Shown here one piece after another: positions 9,682 to 18,837 of a stretch of DNA of 64,000 nucleotides. The notes under the pieces were generated by a model. The model ran no database searches, had not been told where the DNA came from, and saw only the letters and a list, made by a program, of their open reading frames with translations. The stretch spans positions 186,001-250,000 of the forward strand of contig CAJOCQ010000001.1 in the NCBI GenBank assembly GCA_905233135.1. Reading direction: 5' to 3'. This stretch comes from an uncultured Selenomonadaceae bacterium (GTDB lineage: Bacteria > Bacillota > Negativicutes > Selenomonadales > Selenomonadaceae). The number at the start of each line of letters is the position of its first letter. Position 1 is the first letter of the stretch. The translations under genes and the position numbers were made by a program.

Positions 9682-11154
9682 ATGGTTGACAGTTTAAGGA
9701 GTACGCTTGACTTCCTGCGCAAAATTCCCAATCAAATTATCGAAACAAATGTTGAAGTAAATCCTGCGGCTGAACTTTCGGGCGTGTATCGTTACATTGG
9801 CGCGGGCGGAACTGTTATGCGCCCAACTACGATTGACGGTCCCGCAATGATTTTTCACAATATCAAAGGTTTTCAAAATTGCAGCGTGGTAATCGGTTTA
9901 ATGGCAAGCCGCGAACGTGTTGCAAAACTTTTCGGTTGCAAGAAAGAAGAATTGGGACACTTAATTAAAGACTGCGCCAACAATCCTATTCAACCAGTTG
10001 TTGTTGAGGGAAAAGCTCCCGTGCAAGAAATTGTACACCGCGCAACGGACGCAGATTTTGATTTATTTAAAATTTTGCCCGCGCCGACGAATACGCCGCA
10101 AGACGCAGGACCTTATATAACTTTGGGAATGTGCTACGCAACGCACCCCGATACAAAATTATCTGACGTTACAATTCATAGAATGTGCATTCAATCAAAG
10201 GACGAACTTTCAATTTTCCTGCAACCGGGCTCAAGACATATTGGCGCAATGGCGGAGCGTGCAACCGAATTAAATCAGCCGTTGCCAATTTCAGTTTCAA
10301 TAGGCGTTGACCCCGCAATTTCAGTAACAAGTTGTTTTGAGCCGCCGACAACTCCACTCGGATTCAATGAACTTTCAATAGCGGGCGCACTTAGAAAAAA
10401 ACCTGTTGAATTAACGCGCTGTCTTACGATTAACGAAAACGCTATTGCAAATGCCGAATACGTCATTGAAGGCGAAATTTTGCCTGCAAGCAATAATGTT
10501 GTCGAAGACCAAAATACTCATACAGGCTTTGCAATGCCAGAATTTCCAGGTTACGACGGTCCCTCCTCGCACGAATGTTGGCTGTTGAAGGTTAAAGCCG
10601 TTACGCACAGAAAAAATCCCATTATGCAAACTTGCATTGGACCTTCTGAAGAACACGTCAATATGGCGGGGATTCCGACGGAGGCTTCAATTTTAAATCT
10701 GCTTGAAAAGGCGTTGCCGGGCAAAGTTAAAAATGTTTATTCGCACCGCGCAGGCGGCGGCAAATATATGGCAATTCTGCAATGCGTCAAAAAAAATCAC
10801 GTTGACGAAGGCAAGCAACGGCAAGCGGCGTTATTGGCGTTTTCGGCTTTTCCCGAATTAAAGCACGTGATTTTGGTTGATGAAGACGTTGATATTTTCG
10901 ATACAAATGACGTACTTTGGGCAATGAATACGCGCTTTCAAGGCGACAGGGATATTATCACAATTCCAGGCGTACGTTGCCACCCGCTCGACCCGAGTTC
11001 CAATCCGCAATATTCGCCGTCAATTCGTGACGTTGGAATTTCCTGCAAAACTGTTTTTGATTGTACAGTTCCTTTCGATATGAAGGAAAAATTTAAGCGC
11101 GCGCCTTTCTTGGAAGTTGACCCGCGCAAATGGTTTCCTGCCTATGAAGGTTGA
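9682..11154 (+). CDS. UbiD-family prenyl-FMN-dependent decarboxylase
   Basis: 490-aa UbiD/4-hydroxybenzoate decarboxylase-type enzyme, reversibly (de)carboxylating aromatic or alpha,beta-unsaturated acids with prenylated FMN. Seen: the fold starts with LRKIPNQIIETNVEVNP, and the region EGEILPAS...PEFPGYDG near 265-290 carries the family active-site glutamate. The substrate cannot be read from sequence. The next gene overlaps it and looks like the LpdD partner of gallate-type decarboxylases, which favours a catabolic phenolic-acid enzyme over ubiquinone synthesis, and no other quinone genes are near. No UbiX is visible in the window. Confidence 0.88.
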   Translation: MVDSLRSTLDFLRKIPNQIIETNVEVNPAAELSGVYRYIGAGGTVMRPTTIDGPAMIFHNIKGFQNCSVVIGLMASRERVAKLFGCKKEELGHLIKDCANNPIQPVVVEGKAPVQEIVHRATDADFDLFKILPAPTNTPQDAGPYITLGMCYATHPDTKLSDVTIHRMCIQSKDELSIFLQPGSRHIGAMAERATELNQPLPISVSIGVDPAISVTSCFEPPTTPLGFNELSIAGALRKKPVELTRCLTINENAIANAEYVIEGEILPASNNVVEDQNTHTGFAMPEFPGYDGPSSHECWLLKVKAVTHRKNPIMQTCIGPSEEHVNMAGIPTEASILNLLEKALPGKVKNVYSHRAGGGKYMAILQCVKKNHVDEGKQRQAALLAFSAFPELKHVILVDEDVDIFDTNDVLWAMNTRFQGDRDIITIPGVRCHPLDPSSNPQYSPSIRDVGISCKTVFDCTVPFDMKEKFKRAPFLEVDPRKWFPAYEG

Positions 11155-11497
11155 AAATAAAATTATTCGGCGGCAGTTGACATTTTCGGAATTGACGATT
11201 GAAATAAAATCTGTCGGCGCAGATATTTTAATTTTGGTAACGGGCGGCGATAAGCCGCACATCGGCAGCGCAGTTTTGGCAATTCCGAGAAAATCCCTGC
11301 GCGATGAAAATAAAATCAGTTGCACTTCGTCAATTTTGAATGTTACGGGACACAAGGACGAAAAAATTTGCAGGTACTTGGCAGAAACTTTTTGCAAGAA
11401 ATATAACGCCGTGACAATTTGCACGGGCGGTTTTCACTGCGATAATTTGACGCCCGCGCAGATTCAGGAAGTTGTTGACGCCGTAAAAATTTTTTAA
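11144..11497 (+). CDS. LpdD-like accessory protein of a UbiD decarboxylase
   Basis: Small protein (117 aa from ATG 11144) with the pattern ILVTGGDKPHIGSAV, ILNVTGHKDEKICRYLAETFC and TGGFHCDNLTPAQIQEV, which I recognise from LpdD, the small subunit (prenyl-FMN chaperone) of gallate-type decarboxylases. The start overlaps the end of the UbiD gene by 11 bases, so translational coupling is likely; an upstream in-frame codon at 11117 is less likely because it lies deep inside the previous gene. Family call by pattern memory, moderately sure. Confidence 0.7.
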   Translation: MKVENKIIRRQLTFSELTIEIKSVGADILILVTGGDKPHIGSAVLAIPRKSLRDENKISCTSSILNVTGHKDEKICRYLAETFCKKYNAVTICTGGFHCDNLTPAQIQEVVDAVKIF

Positions 11498-11509
11498 GAG
11501 GTGTTTACT

Positions 11510-12046
11510 GTGAAAAAAATTTTAGCAGTTGCAATTTTTGCCGCGCTGATTGTGCCCAATATTTGCCTTGCAATGACTCGCGCAGATTTTACATTGGGCG
11601 GATTAAGTTTGAATATGCCGTACAATGACGTTATAAAAATTTATGGCGAACCGACAAACAAGCCCGGCGGCTGGGCTCAACTTGTCAGCGATTGTATAAA
11701 ATACGGCAATGATATTGAAATTGGTTTTCTAAATAAAAAAATTCGCTACGTTGCAGTAACCGCCAATAACGGCTGGAAAACGGCGGCAGGCGTTTCTGTC
11801 GGTATGAATATTACCGACGTTATTAAAATTTACGGCAAAGATTTTTCAACCGAAACACGCAATGCGCCGCTTAATCCCAATGAAAAATATTTTTTCTACA
11901 AATGGAGCGGCACTAAATACAGTTGGGCTGAAGTTGCCGACGTTTACACCTACGCGCCCGGCGATACCGTTTACATTCTTTCGGTTGTTGTCAACAATGA
12001 TAAAGTTACGGCGATTGAATTAAATCAATCTACGCCTGAATATTAA
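11510..12046 (+). CDS. Secreted protein with two SmpA-like repeats
   Basis: 178-aa exported protein of unknown function. GTG 11510 is preferred (AAGAGGTG 6-7 bases upstream) and gives a signal peptide [21 protein letters not shown]. The mature part holds two copies of one motif: [19 protein letters not shown] and [19 protein letters not shown], about 60 residues apart, resembling the repeat of SmpA/BamE-like envelope proteins. It lies between the UbiD pair and ndk without an obvious link. Confidence 0.65.
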   Translation: MKKILAVAIFAALIVPNICLAMTRADFTLGGLSLNMPYNDVIKIYGEPTNKPGGWAQLVSDCIKYGNDIEIGFLNKKIRYVAVTANNGWKTAAGVSVGMNITDVIKIYGKDFSTETRNAPLNPNEKYFFYKWSGTKYSWAEVADVYTYAPGDTVYILSVVVNNDKVTAIELNQSTPEY

Positions 12047-12065
12047 TTTTTTGGAGGTTTTAAAA

Positions 12066-12485
12066 ATGGAAAAAACTTTAGTACTTATCAAACCCGATGC
12101 ATTCGGAAAAAATCATACGGGCGAAATTTTGAAAATTTATGAAGCGGCAGGTTTAAAAATCGTAGCCGCAAAAGTTATGCAAATGGATAAAAAAATTGCG
12201 GCTATTCACTACGCAGAACACGTTGAAAAACCTTTTTACCCCGACCTTGTAGAATTTATGACAAGTGCGCCTTTAATGGCGTTGGTACTCGGCGGCGAAA
12301 ATGCAATTTCAAAAGTTCGTGAAATTAACGGCGCAACCAATCCCGCAAAAGCCGCTGAAGGTACAATCAGAAAACTTTTCGCAGAAAGCGTTACCAAAAA
12401 TGCAGTGCACGCTTCCGACAGCCCCGAAAATGCCGCGCGTGAAATTAAAATCTTTTTCAGCGAAATTGAACAGTTTGGAGCTTGA
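12066..12485 (+). CDS. ndk: Nucleoside diphosphate kinase
   Basis: Balances NTP/NDP pools by a ping-pong mechanism with a phosphohistidine. The 139-aa product begins [13 protein letters not shown] and has the active-site region [16 protein letters not shown], where the His of HASDS is the phosphorylated residue; family length is about 140. ATG 12066 is chosen over an in-frame codon at 12051 because GGAGGT lies at 12053-12058. Four bases downstream begins the adenosyltransferase gene. Confidence 0.96.
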   Translation: MEKTLVLIKPDAFGKNHTGEILKIYEAAGLKIVAAKVMQMDKKIAAIHYAEHVEKPFYPDLVEFMTSAPLMALVLGGENAISKVREINGATNPAKAAEGTIRKLFAESVTKNAVHASDSPENAAREIKIFFSEIEQFGA

Positions 12486-12488
12486 ACT

Positions 12489-13013
12489 ATGAAAATTTAT
12501 ACAAAGACAGGCGACGCGGGCGAAACTTCGTTGTACACGGGCGAACGAATTAACAAAGATACGCCGCGCGTTGGAGCTTACGGCGCAGTTGACGAGGCGA
12601 ACTCCGCACTTGCAATGGCGCGCGCCTTTTCTGAAATTCCCGCCGTCAAACAAAAAATTTTCGACTTGCAAAAAATTCTTCCGCAATTAATGGCAGATCT
12701 TGCAAGCTTAAACCGCCCCGCGCTGATTAAACCTTCTGACGTTCAACAACTCGAAGACGAAATGGACGAAATGGATAAAAATCTCCCGCCGCTGAAAAAT
12801 TTTATAATTCCCGGCGATACAAAGGCGGGCGCAATGTTAGATTTGGCAAGGACGATAATTCGCCGCGCAGAAAGAAATTTTTACACGCTTGCACGGCTTG
12901 AGGCGGTAAATCAAATTGACGGCTTATTTTTGAATCGTCTGTCAGATTATTGCTTTATGCTTATGCGCGTTGAAGAACATTTTACAGCAAAAAAATCAAC
13001 CGTTACAGTTTAA
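12489..13013 (+). CDS. PduO-type cob(I)alamin adenosyltransferase
   Basis: Transfers the adenosyl group of ATP to cob(I)alamin or cobinamide to make adenosylcobalamin. 174 aa; diagnostic N-terminus MKIYTKTGDAGETSLYTGER (ATP-binding), GAYGAVDEANSALAMARA near residue 30, and the helix with RTIIRRAERNFYTL near 120, where Arg and Glu are conserved. Consistent with the B12-dependent methionine synthase at 31 kb. Close behind ndk, probably one transcript. Confidence 0.93.
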   Translation: MKIYTKTGDAGETSLYTGERINKDTPRVGAYGAVDEANSALAMARAFSEIPAVKQKIFDLQKILPQLMADLASLNRPALIKPSDVQQLEDEMDEMDKNLPPLKNFIIPGDTKAGAMLDLARTIIRRAERNFYTLARLEAVNQIDGLFLNRLSDYCFMLMRVEEHFTAKKSTVTV

Positions 13014-13028
13014 AAAATTGCTACGCAA

Positions 13029-13116
13029 TTTTAGGAAACAGGATACAGGACAGCAGGGAACAGGGATTACAGAACTTCAATACACTGTACCCTGTCCCCT
13101 GTTTTCCTGTTTCCTA
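13029..13116. repeat. Heptad foldback array C
   Basis: Left arm GGAAACA, GGATACA, GGACAGCA, GGGAACA, GGGATTACA; right arm TACCCTG, TCCCCTG, TTTTCCTG, TTTCCTA; arms pair over about 30 bases with a 25-base loop. It fills the gap between the adenosyltransferase and MATE genes. Confidence 0.75.
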
Positions 13117-13135
13117 ATAAAAAAAGGTGTTCATT

Positions 13136-14509
13136 ATGTCAGAGGAACAACAAAAAAATAACGCAGTCAAAGATTTAACCGAAGGCGAACCTGCGAAATT
13201 GATTTTTTATTTTACATTGCCGCTGTTGGCGGGAAATGTTTTCCAACAACTTTTCGGCTTTGTCGATACTTTAATTGTTGGAAGATTTTTAGGCGTCGAG
13301 GCGTTGGCGGCGGTAGGTTGTACGGGCAGCTTAATGTTTTTAATGTTGGGCTTTGTAATGGGCGCAACGAGCGGCTTTTCAATTTACACGGGACAAAGAT
13401 TCGGCGCAAAAGATTATGCAGGGATAAGATATAGTGTCATAGTTTGTTTAGTTTTGTCCGTGATAATGTCAATAATTTTGGCAATAATCGGCGTCATTTA
13501 TTGCAGGGAACTTTTAATTTTTATGGATACGCCGCCTGAAATTTTGGACGGCGCGTACAGTTTCATTGTAATAATTTACGGCGGCGTCGGCGGATTTTTT
13601 TTGTTGCAAATGCAAACAAATTTAATTCGCGCACTCGGCGACAGCAAAATGCCTACCGTTATTCAAGCCGTGACACTTTCAATAAACATTGCGCTTGAAC
13701 CCGTTGCAATAATTTTGTTGGGGCTCGGAATACCCGGCGCGGCGGGTGCAACTATTGTTTCGCTGATTATCGGAAATATTATTTGCGCAATTTATATCAA
13801 GAAAAAAATTCCGCTCCTGCACGTCAAAAAAGAAGACTGGTACTTTGATAAAGCGGTTATACTTGAACATTTGAAAATTGGCTTGCCAATGGGCTTTCAA
13901 TCTTCAATCATTGCAATAGGCGCGGTAGTTTTGCAAATTGCGCTGAACGGCTTGGGACCTGTAGCGGTTGCCTCGTACGCGGCGGCGCAGCGCGTTGACG
14001 GTATAGCGGTAATGCCAATGATGTCATTCGGCGTTGCAATAGCGGCTTACACCGCGCAAAATTTCGGTGCGCAAAAATTCGCCCGTATCCATGACGGCGT
14101 CAAAAAAACTGTTTGGATGAGTTGCACATTCAGTTTTGTTGCGGCGGCGTTCAATATTTTTTTCGGCGCGGAAATTATAAAATTATTCGTCGGCGAAGGG
14201 CAGGAACAAATTATTCAATACGGTCAATTATTTTTGACAGTCAACGGCTTGGCTTATTGGGCGTTAGCATTGCTGTTCATTTTCAGATTTACGTTGCAGG
14301 GATTAGGTCAGGCGTTGGTTCCGACATTCGCGGGCGCGGTTGAATTGGTAATGAGAATAGTTGCCGCAATAGTTTTGGTTGAGTATTGGGGATTTTTGGG
14401 CGCGTGTTTGGCGGCTCCAATGGCGTGGCTCGGCGCGGCTTTACCGCTTGCAGTTGCATTTTATATCACTCATAGAAGAATGAAACACCTTTACACAGAG
14501 GACGATTGA
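13136..14509 (+). CDS. MATE-family efflux transporter
   Basis: 457-aa multidrug and toxin extrusion (NorM/DinF-type) antiporter with about 12 hydrophobic segments in two related halves; FYFTLPLLAGNVFQQLFGFVDT at the start of the first half is a typical MATE opening. It probably exports cationic compounds using Na+ or H+. ATG 13136 follows AAAGGTG; the earlier GTG 13127 would overlap that site. The next gene, a TetR regulator, overlaps its stop and may control it. Confidence 0.92.
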   Translation: MSEEQQKNNAVKDLTEGEPAKLIFYFTLPLLAGNVFQQLFGFVDTLIVGRFLGVEALAAVGCTGSLMFLMLGFVMGATSGFSIYTGQRFGAKDYAGIRYSVIVCLVLSVIMSIILAIIGVIYCRELLIFMDTPPEILDGAYSFIVIIYGGVGGFFLLQMQTNLIRALGDSKMPTVIQAVTLSINIALEPVAIILLGLGIPGAAGATIVSLIIGNIICAIYIKKKIPLLHVKKEDWYFDKAVILEHLKIGLPMGFQSSIIAIGAVVLQIALNGLGPVAVASYAAAQRVDGIAVMPMMSFGVAIAAYTAQNFGAQKFARIHDGVKKTVWMSCTFSFVAAAFNIFFGAEIIKLFVGEGQEQIIQYGQLFLTVNGLAYWALALLFIFRFTLQGLGQALVPTFAGAVELVMRIVAAIVLVEYWGFLGACLAAPMAWLGAALPLAVAFYITHRRMKHLYTEDD

Positions 14510-14511
14510 AA

Positions 14512-15069
14512 ATGATTGTAAGACCAACTACAAAAGAATTGCTTGCAGAATCGTTGAAAGAATTAGCCGCCGCAAAATCTGTTGATAAAATTACCGTCAA
14601 AGAAATTTCTGCAAATTGCGGCTTCACTTCAAAAACTTTTTACAACCACTTTCAAGATAAATATGATTTGATAGCGTGGATTTATTCGACGGCGGCAGAA
14701 AAAATTTTTAATAAGATTGACGGCGAAAATTACACGTGGAACAACGCGCTTACTGACGGTTTAAATTATTTTCTGGAAAACAAAAAGTTTTTGAGAAATT
14801 TGGTACTGAATACGGGCGGGCAAGATTCTTTTATAAATTATTTGGCAAATTTCAGCGTAAAGATTTTTTCGGACTACATTAAGCGCACGCAAAATTTGAA
14901 AGAAGTTTCGCCCGAAACAGAAATTTTTATAAAAATTTATTGTTACGGAATTGTTTGCACGCTATGCGAAATTTTAAATTCGCCGTTGCCTGTACCTGCG
15001 GAAGAATTTGTAAATTTGCTTAAAAAATCTTTGCCCGAGCCGTTGAAAAAATTTATTTACAAAAATTAA
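14512..15069 (+). CDS. TetR/AcrR-family regulator
   Basis: 185-aa repressor-type protein. The N-terminal helix-turn-helix is clear: KITVKEISANCGFTSKTFYNHFQDKYDLIAWIY, residues about 25-57. The C-terminal half resembles the TetR_C domain of DhaS-like regulators. It starts at ATG 14512 (TTG 14506 is an alternative; AGAGGA lies at 14497-14502) and is coupled to the MATE gene, so control of that exporter is the simplest guess. A terminator follows. Confidence 0.85.
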   Translation: MIVRPTTKELLAESLKELAAAKSVDKITVKEISANCGFTSKTFYNHFQDKYDLIAWIYSTAAEKIFNKIDGENYTWNNALTDGLNYFLENKKFLRNLVLNTGGQDSFINYLANFSVKIFSDYIKRTQNLKEVSPETEIFIKIYCYGIVCTLCEILNSPLPVPAEEFVNLLKKSLPEPLKKFIYKN

Positions 15070-15098
15070 AATTTGTGAATTACAGTTATAAAAAATTG

Positions 15099-15128
15099 TG
15101 CCTTGTTAATTGCAGGGCATTTTTTTTT
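15099..15128 (+). terminator. Rho-independent terminator after the TetR gene
   Basis: Stem TGCCTTG / CAGGGCA (15099-15105 with 15113-15119) followed by a run of nine T. Confidence 0.8.
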
Positions 15129-15190
15129 ATTATATTTTTTGTGCAGAAAATTTGGAAAGGTGGTAAGTTTTTTTTACGTATGATTATGAC

Positions 15191-16534
15191 GTGGTTTATT
15201 TGGGAAGCGGGCACGCTTGCTGGCACGGCGGAAAAATTCTTCAGGCGGCGGGCAAAAAAGTTGCATTCGTTGACAACGATTTGACGGGCAGCACTTGTAC
15301 AAATTACGGCTGCAACGCCAAAATTTTGTTGGATTCGCCTTTTGAATTGATTGACGGGATTGAACGGTATAAAAATCTTTGCGTCGATACAGTTCCCAAA
15401 GTTGACTGGAAAGCTTTAATGCAGTACAAGCGCAACGTTTTAAAAGATTATCCTGTTGGACTTGAGAAAATGTTTGAAGGCTTGGGAATGGATTATTTCC
15501 GCGCGCGCGGCAAAATCGTTGACGCGCACACCGTACAAGCGGGCGATAAAAAAATTACCGCCGAATACATTGTAATCGGCACGGGCGAACGCGCAAAACG
15601 TCAAGAAATTCCCGGCTGCGAATACACGCACGACAGCAGAGAATTTTTGGATATTGAAAATTTCCCGAAAAAAATTGTATTGATTGGCGCGGGCGTTATC
15701 AGTATGGAATTTGCCTCAATGGCGGCGAAAATGTGCGATGAAGTTTTTGTCATTCAGTACAACGACAGACCGCTCGGCGCGTATCCTAAAAAATATGTTG
15801 ACCGCGTTGTTAAAAAACTTTCTGACGACGGCGTTAAATTCTGCTTTAATGAATCTGCAACCAAAATTGAGAAAGTCGGCGAAATTTTCAAAGTTTATTT
15901 GAAGGGCGGCGCGGTTATCGAATGTGATTACGTTTTTGAGGCGACGGGACGGCAGGCAAACGTTGACAACATCGGGCTTGAGGAAGTCGGAATTGAATTT
16001 TCTTGGCGCGGCGTGAAAGTCAATGAATGTATGCAAACAAACATTCCGAACATTTATGCAAGCGGCGATTGTGCAGATAAAAAAATTCCGCGCCTTACGC
16101 CTACCGCGTCCTTTGAATCGAATTACATTGCGGAACATATTTTGGGCAAAAAAGAGCCGATTTGCTATCCTGCAATTCCTAATTTGGTTTTCACGTTGCC
16201 GCGCATTGCGCAAGTTGGAGTTTCAGTTGACGCCGCCGAAAAAGAGCCTGACAAATATCGCGTTGAAGTTGTACCCTTCGGAAAAGTTTTACTCTTCGAC
16301 GCTTTGAACGAGCCGGAAAATGAATTTACATTTATTTTTGACAAGGAAAATTATTTGGTCGGCGCGGCGTTTTACGGCAGCGAGGCGGCGTACCTTGTCA
16401 ATTTCGTAACATTTATAATTCAGTGCAGAATTACGGGCGAACAACTTGATAAAATGATTTTCGCTTTTCCGAATCAAACAAACGAACTTGTAATGTTGCT
16501 TGCACCAATGATGAGCGGGCAAAAACTTATGTAA
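15191..16534 (+). CDS. FAD-dependent disulfide oxidoreductase (dihydrolipoamide dehydrogenase-like)
   Basis: Pyridine nucleotide-disulfide oxidoreductase of 447 aa. FAD site GSGHACWHGG at the very N-terminus, redox pair in TCTNYGCNAK (CxxxxC), NAD(P) site VLIGAGVISMEFASMAA near 165, and YASGDCAD near 290. It resembles mercuric reductase/Lpd relatives, but the true substrate is unknown. Coordinates use GTG 15191, but the frame continues upstream to a stop at 15164 and encodes T-Y-D-Y-D-V, the expected first beta-strand, without any ATG, GTG or TTG there. The real start may be a non-standard codon near 15167-15176, or the sequence may have lost an ATG. No Lpd-type complex genes nearby. Confidence 0.8.
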   Translation: MVYLGSGHACWHGGKILQAAGKKVAFVDNDLTGSTCTNYGCNAKILLDSPFELIDGIERYKNLCVDTVPKVDWKALMQYKRNVLKDYPVGLEKMFEGLGMDYFRARGKIVDAHTVQAGDKKITAEYIVIGTGERAKRQEIPGCEYTHDSREFLDIENFPKKIVLIGAGVISMEFASMAAKMCDEVFVIQYNDRPLGAYPKKYVDRVVKKLSDDGVKFCFNESATKIEKVGEIFKVYLKGGAVIECDYVFEATGRQANVDNIGLEEVGIEFSWRGVKVNECMQTNIPNIYASGDCADKKIPRLTPTASFESNYIAEHILGKKEPICYPAIPNLVFTLPRIAQVGVSVDAAEKEPDKYRVEVVPFGKVLLFDALNEPENEFTFIFDKENYLVGAAFYGSEAAYLVNFVTFIIQCRITGEQLDKMIFAFPNQTNELVMLLAPMMSGQKLM

Positions 16535-16555
16535 AAAATTGGAGCGTGATTTCTT

Positions 16556-17350
16556 ATGGCAATGGTAAAAGATTATTTGAACAACAAATTCAAACACGGT
16601 ATCGAAAAGGGAATTTTGCAATACGGCGTTGGAATGGAAATGACTTCGCCTGACGTTGCAGAAATTTTGGCAACTTCAAATTACGATTGGCTTTTTGTTG
16701 ACGGCGAACACGGACCGCACACCGTACAAACAATTTTGCAAGTTTGCCGCACCATTGCGCCTTTCGATATGACGCCTGTTGTTAGAGTTCCTGAAGCGGG
16801 CACGGGAATTTTCAAACAACTTTTGGACGCGGGCGTTCAAAATATTATTATCCCGAAAGTTGAAACGGGCGAAGAAGTCGAAAAAATTATGTATTGGGCG
16901 AGCTACGCGCCGCGCGGCAATCGCGGTTTCGGAGCTACCGCCGTTCGCGCAGGTTATTACGGCAAACACGCTGATTATCTTGACCGCGCGGTTGATGAAA
17001 TTTGCATTTTGCCGCAAATTGAAAGTCCCAAAGGTATGGAAAATCTTGAAGATATTGTAAAAGTTCCCGGCGTCGGCGGAATTTTCTTGGGTCCGATAGA
17101 TTTGGCGGTTGAAATGGGACACGGTATCGACATTTTCCACCCCGAAGTTGCAAATGCTATGGATTATATGATTAAGCGAATTAAGGAACTCGGCAAGCCC
17201 GTCGGCACAATCGCAGTTACGCCCGAACAGGCGAAACATTTTGCAGATTTGGGCGTCAGTTTCTTGGGACTCGGCGCGGACACTGCATTTTTGGCGCAAG
17301 CTACAGATACCGCTTACAACACTTTCAAAGCTGCTATTGAGGGTAAATAA
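16556..17350 (+). CDS. HpcH/HpaI-family aldolase
   Basis: 264-aa class II pyruvate aldolase-type TIM barrel. Motifs: [14 protein letters not shown] near residue 41, PVVRVPEAG near 78, [12 protein letters not shown] near 98 (metal-binding Glu region), [13 protein letters not shown] near 145 and [14 protein letters not shown] near 170. Relatives cleave 2-keto-3-deoxy acids such as 2-dehydro-3-deoxyglucarate. The substrate is not determined, and no sugar-acid genes adjoin. ATG 16556 follows GGAGCG. Confidence 0.85.
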   Translation: MAMVKDYLNNKFKHGIEKGILQYGVGMEMTSPDVAEILATSNYDWLFVDGEHGPHTVQTILQVCRTIAPFDMTPVVRVPEAGTGIFKQLLDAGVQNIIIPKVETGEEVEKIMYWASYAPRGNRGFGATAVRAGYYGKHADYLDRAVDEICILPQIESPKGMENLEDIVKVPGVGGIFLGPIDLAVEMGHGIDIFHPEVANAMDYMIKRIKELGKPVGTIAVTPEQAKHFADLGVSFLGLGADTAFLAQATDTAYNTFKAAIEGK

Positions 17351-17353
17351 TTT

Positions 17354-17839
17354 ATGGATATTAAAGATTTTCAAACTTTTCCGTTCACAAAATTTGACAA
17401 AGAATGGGCACTTTTAACCGCAGGCGTCGAAAATGATTTTAATTCAATAACGATAAGTTGGGGCGGAATGGGCACTTTTTGGAACAAGCCCGTTGTATTT
17501 CTTTTTGTAAAGCCAGTGCGTTACACTTACGAATTTGTAAGCCGTCACGAAGAAATTACTGTTTCATTTTACGATAAAAAATTTAAAAAGGCGTTGGGAA
17601 TTTTCGGCTCCAAGTCGGGGCGCGATATTGATAAAGCAAAGGCGGCGGGGCTTACGCCAAAATTTTTGGAAGGCGGCGTAACCTACGAAGAGGCGGCTGA
17701 AACTTTAATTTGTAAAAAACTTTTAATGCAAACGCTCGACAAGGAAAAATTCCCTGAAGTTGCCGCGCCGTTTTATTCTTTGCCGAATGAAGAATTGGCG
17801 CATTACCTCGTTATTGCCGAAGTTACAAAAATTATTTAA
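17354..17839 (+). CDS. Flavin reductase-like FMN-binding protein
   Basis: 161-aa protein of the flavin reductase/FMN-binding split-barrel class: LLTAGVENDFNSITISWGG at residues 20-38 and FLFVKPVRYTYEFV near 49 resemble the family's FMN-binding core. Likely a small flavoprotein electron carrier or reductase. It starts 3 bases after the aldolase stop and is followed by another flavin-type oxidoreductase, so a shared transcript is likely. Confidence 0.75.
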   Translation: MDIKDFQTFPFTKFDKEWALLTAGVENDFNSITISWGGMGTFWNKPVVFLFVKPVRYTYEFVSRHEEITVSFYDKKFKKALGIFGSKSGRDIDKAKAAGLTPKFLEGGVTYEEAAETLICKKLLMQTLDKEKFPEVAAPFYSLPNEELAHYLVIAEVTKII

Positions 17840-17856
17840 TTGGAGTTTTTTTTATT

Positions 17857-18417
17857 ATGAAAAAAGTTGTAATTATCAGCGGGCATCCCGATTTAAAAAA
17901 TTCCTGCGCGAACAAAACGATTCTTGACGAAATTGCTAAACTTTGTCCTGAAGTTGAAATTCGCAAGCTCGACGAACTTTACCCCGATTATAATTTTGAC
18001 GTAAAGGCGGAGCAAGCCGCGTTTGAAAGGGCTGACATTATCGTTTTCCAATATCCTATGCATTGGTCGAATATGCCGGGAATTTTGAAACTTTACATTG
18101 ATAAAGTTATGGAACACGGCTGGGCTTACGGCTCAAAAGGTACTGCGCTTAAAGACAAAATTTTTATTGCGTCAACTACAATGGGCGTTGTTGACACTGC
18201 GTACGCGGCGGGCGGAATGATGAAGCATACCGTTGAAGAATACAACACTAACCTTGAAGGCTTTGTTTTGACTTGCAGACTTGACTACAAAAAGCTTTTC
18301 TCAATGGGCGGCGCAATGTATATTCCCGGCGTAACTTCCGATGAACAGAAAAATAAATTGGTTGAAAAGTGCAAAAAGCAAGCCGCAGATATTGTTGAGT
18401 GCTTGAAAGCTTTATAA
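17857..18417 (+). CDS. NAD(P)H oxidoreductase, flavodoxin-like fold (KefF/NQO family)
   Basis: 186-aa quinone/flavodoxin-fold reductase: VVIISGHPDLKNSCANK at the N-terminus, RADIIVFQYPMHWSNMPGILKLYIDKV near residue 56, and TTMGVVDTAYAAGG near 107 are typical of the KefF/MdaB/NQO group. Probably reduces quinones or other two-electron acceptors using FMN/FAD. Belongs to the redox gene island. A terminator follows at 18452. Confidence 0.88.
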   Translation: MKKVVIISGHPDLKNSCANKTILDEIAKLCPEVEIRKLDELYPDYNFDVKAEQAAFERADIIVFQYPMHWSNMPGILKLYIDKVMEHGWAYGSKGTALKDKIFIASTTMGVVDTAYAAGGMMKHTVEEYNTNLEGFVLTCRLDYKKLFSMGGAMYIPGVTSDEQKNKLVEKCKKQAADIVECLKAL

Positions 18418-18451
18418 AATTTGCAGGAAAATTTATAACTTCTCAAGAAAT

Positions 18452-18490
18452 AAAATGCACTTTGACAATTACAGTTGAAGTGCATTTTTT
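18452..18490 (+). terminator. Terminator before the cupin pair
   Basis: Perfect 11-bp stem AAAATGCACTT / AAGTGCATTTT (18452-18462 with 18478-18488) and T tract; the cupin ribosome site AAGGAG follows immediately. Confidence 0.8.
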
Positions 18491-18504
18491 AAGGAGTTGC
18501 AAAA

Positions 18505-18825
18505 ATGTTCCCTGAAATTATTAAACATATGACGCACGCCGAAAATTACGGCGTCGAAGGGCTTGAAGTTTATTTTGACCATACGCCCGTCGGCACAATT
18601 TATTTTTTCGGCACTAAAAATGAATTTGTCCTGCCTGAACATATGCACGCCGAACAATGGGGAATGGTTATCAAGGGCGAAGTTACCTACAAATACGAAA
18701 CGGGCGAAACTAAAATTTATAAAGCGGGCGAAACTTACAGCGTCCCCGCCAACGTCAAGCACAAAACTTTTTACAGCGCAGATTTTGAAGAAGTAGGCTA
18801 TGTTGACGACCCTAGTTACAGTTGA
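18505..18825 (+). CDS. Cupin-domain protein (copy 1)
   Basis: 106-aa single-domain cupin. Metal-binding motif 1 appears as LPEHMHAEQWGMVIKGE near residue 43 and motif 2 as YSVPANVKHKTFYS near 80. No fused domain; function unknown (small cupins bind metals, sugars or act as isomerases). The neighbour 12 bases downstream is a paralogue, so this is a tandem duplication. Confidence 0.85.
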   Translation: MFPEIIKHMTHAENYGVEGLEVYFDHTPVGTIYFFGTKNEFVLPEHMHAEQWGMVIKGEVTYKYETGETKIYKAGETYSVPANVKHKTFYSADFEEVGYVDDPSYS

Positions 18826-18837
18826 GGAGTTGTAGCA

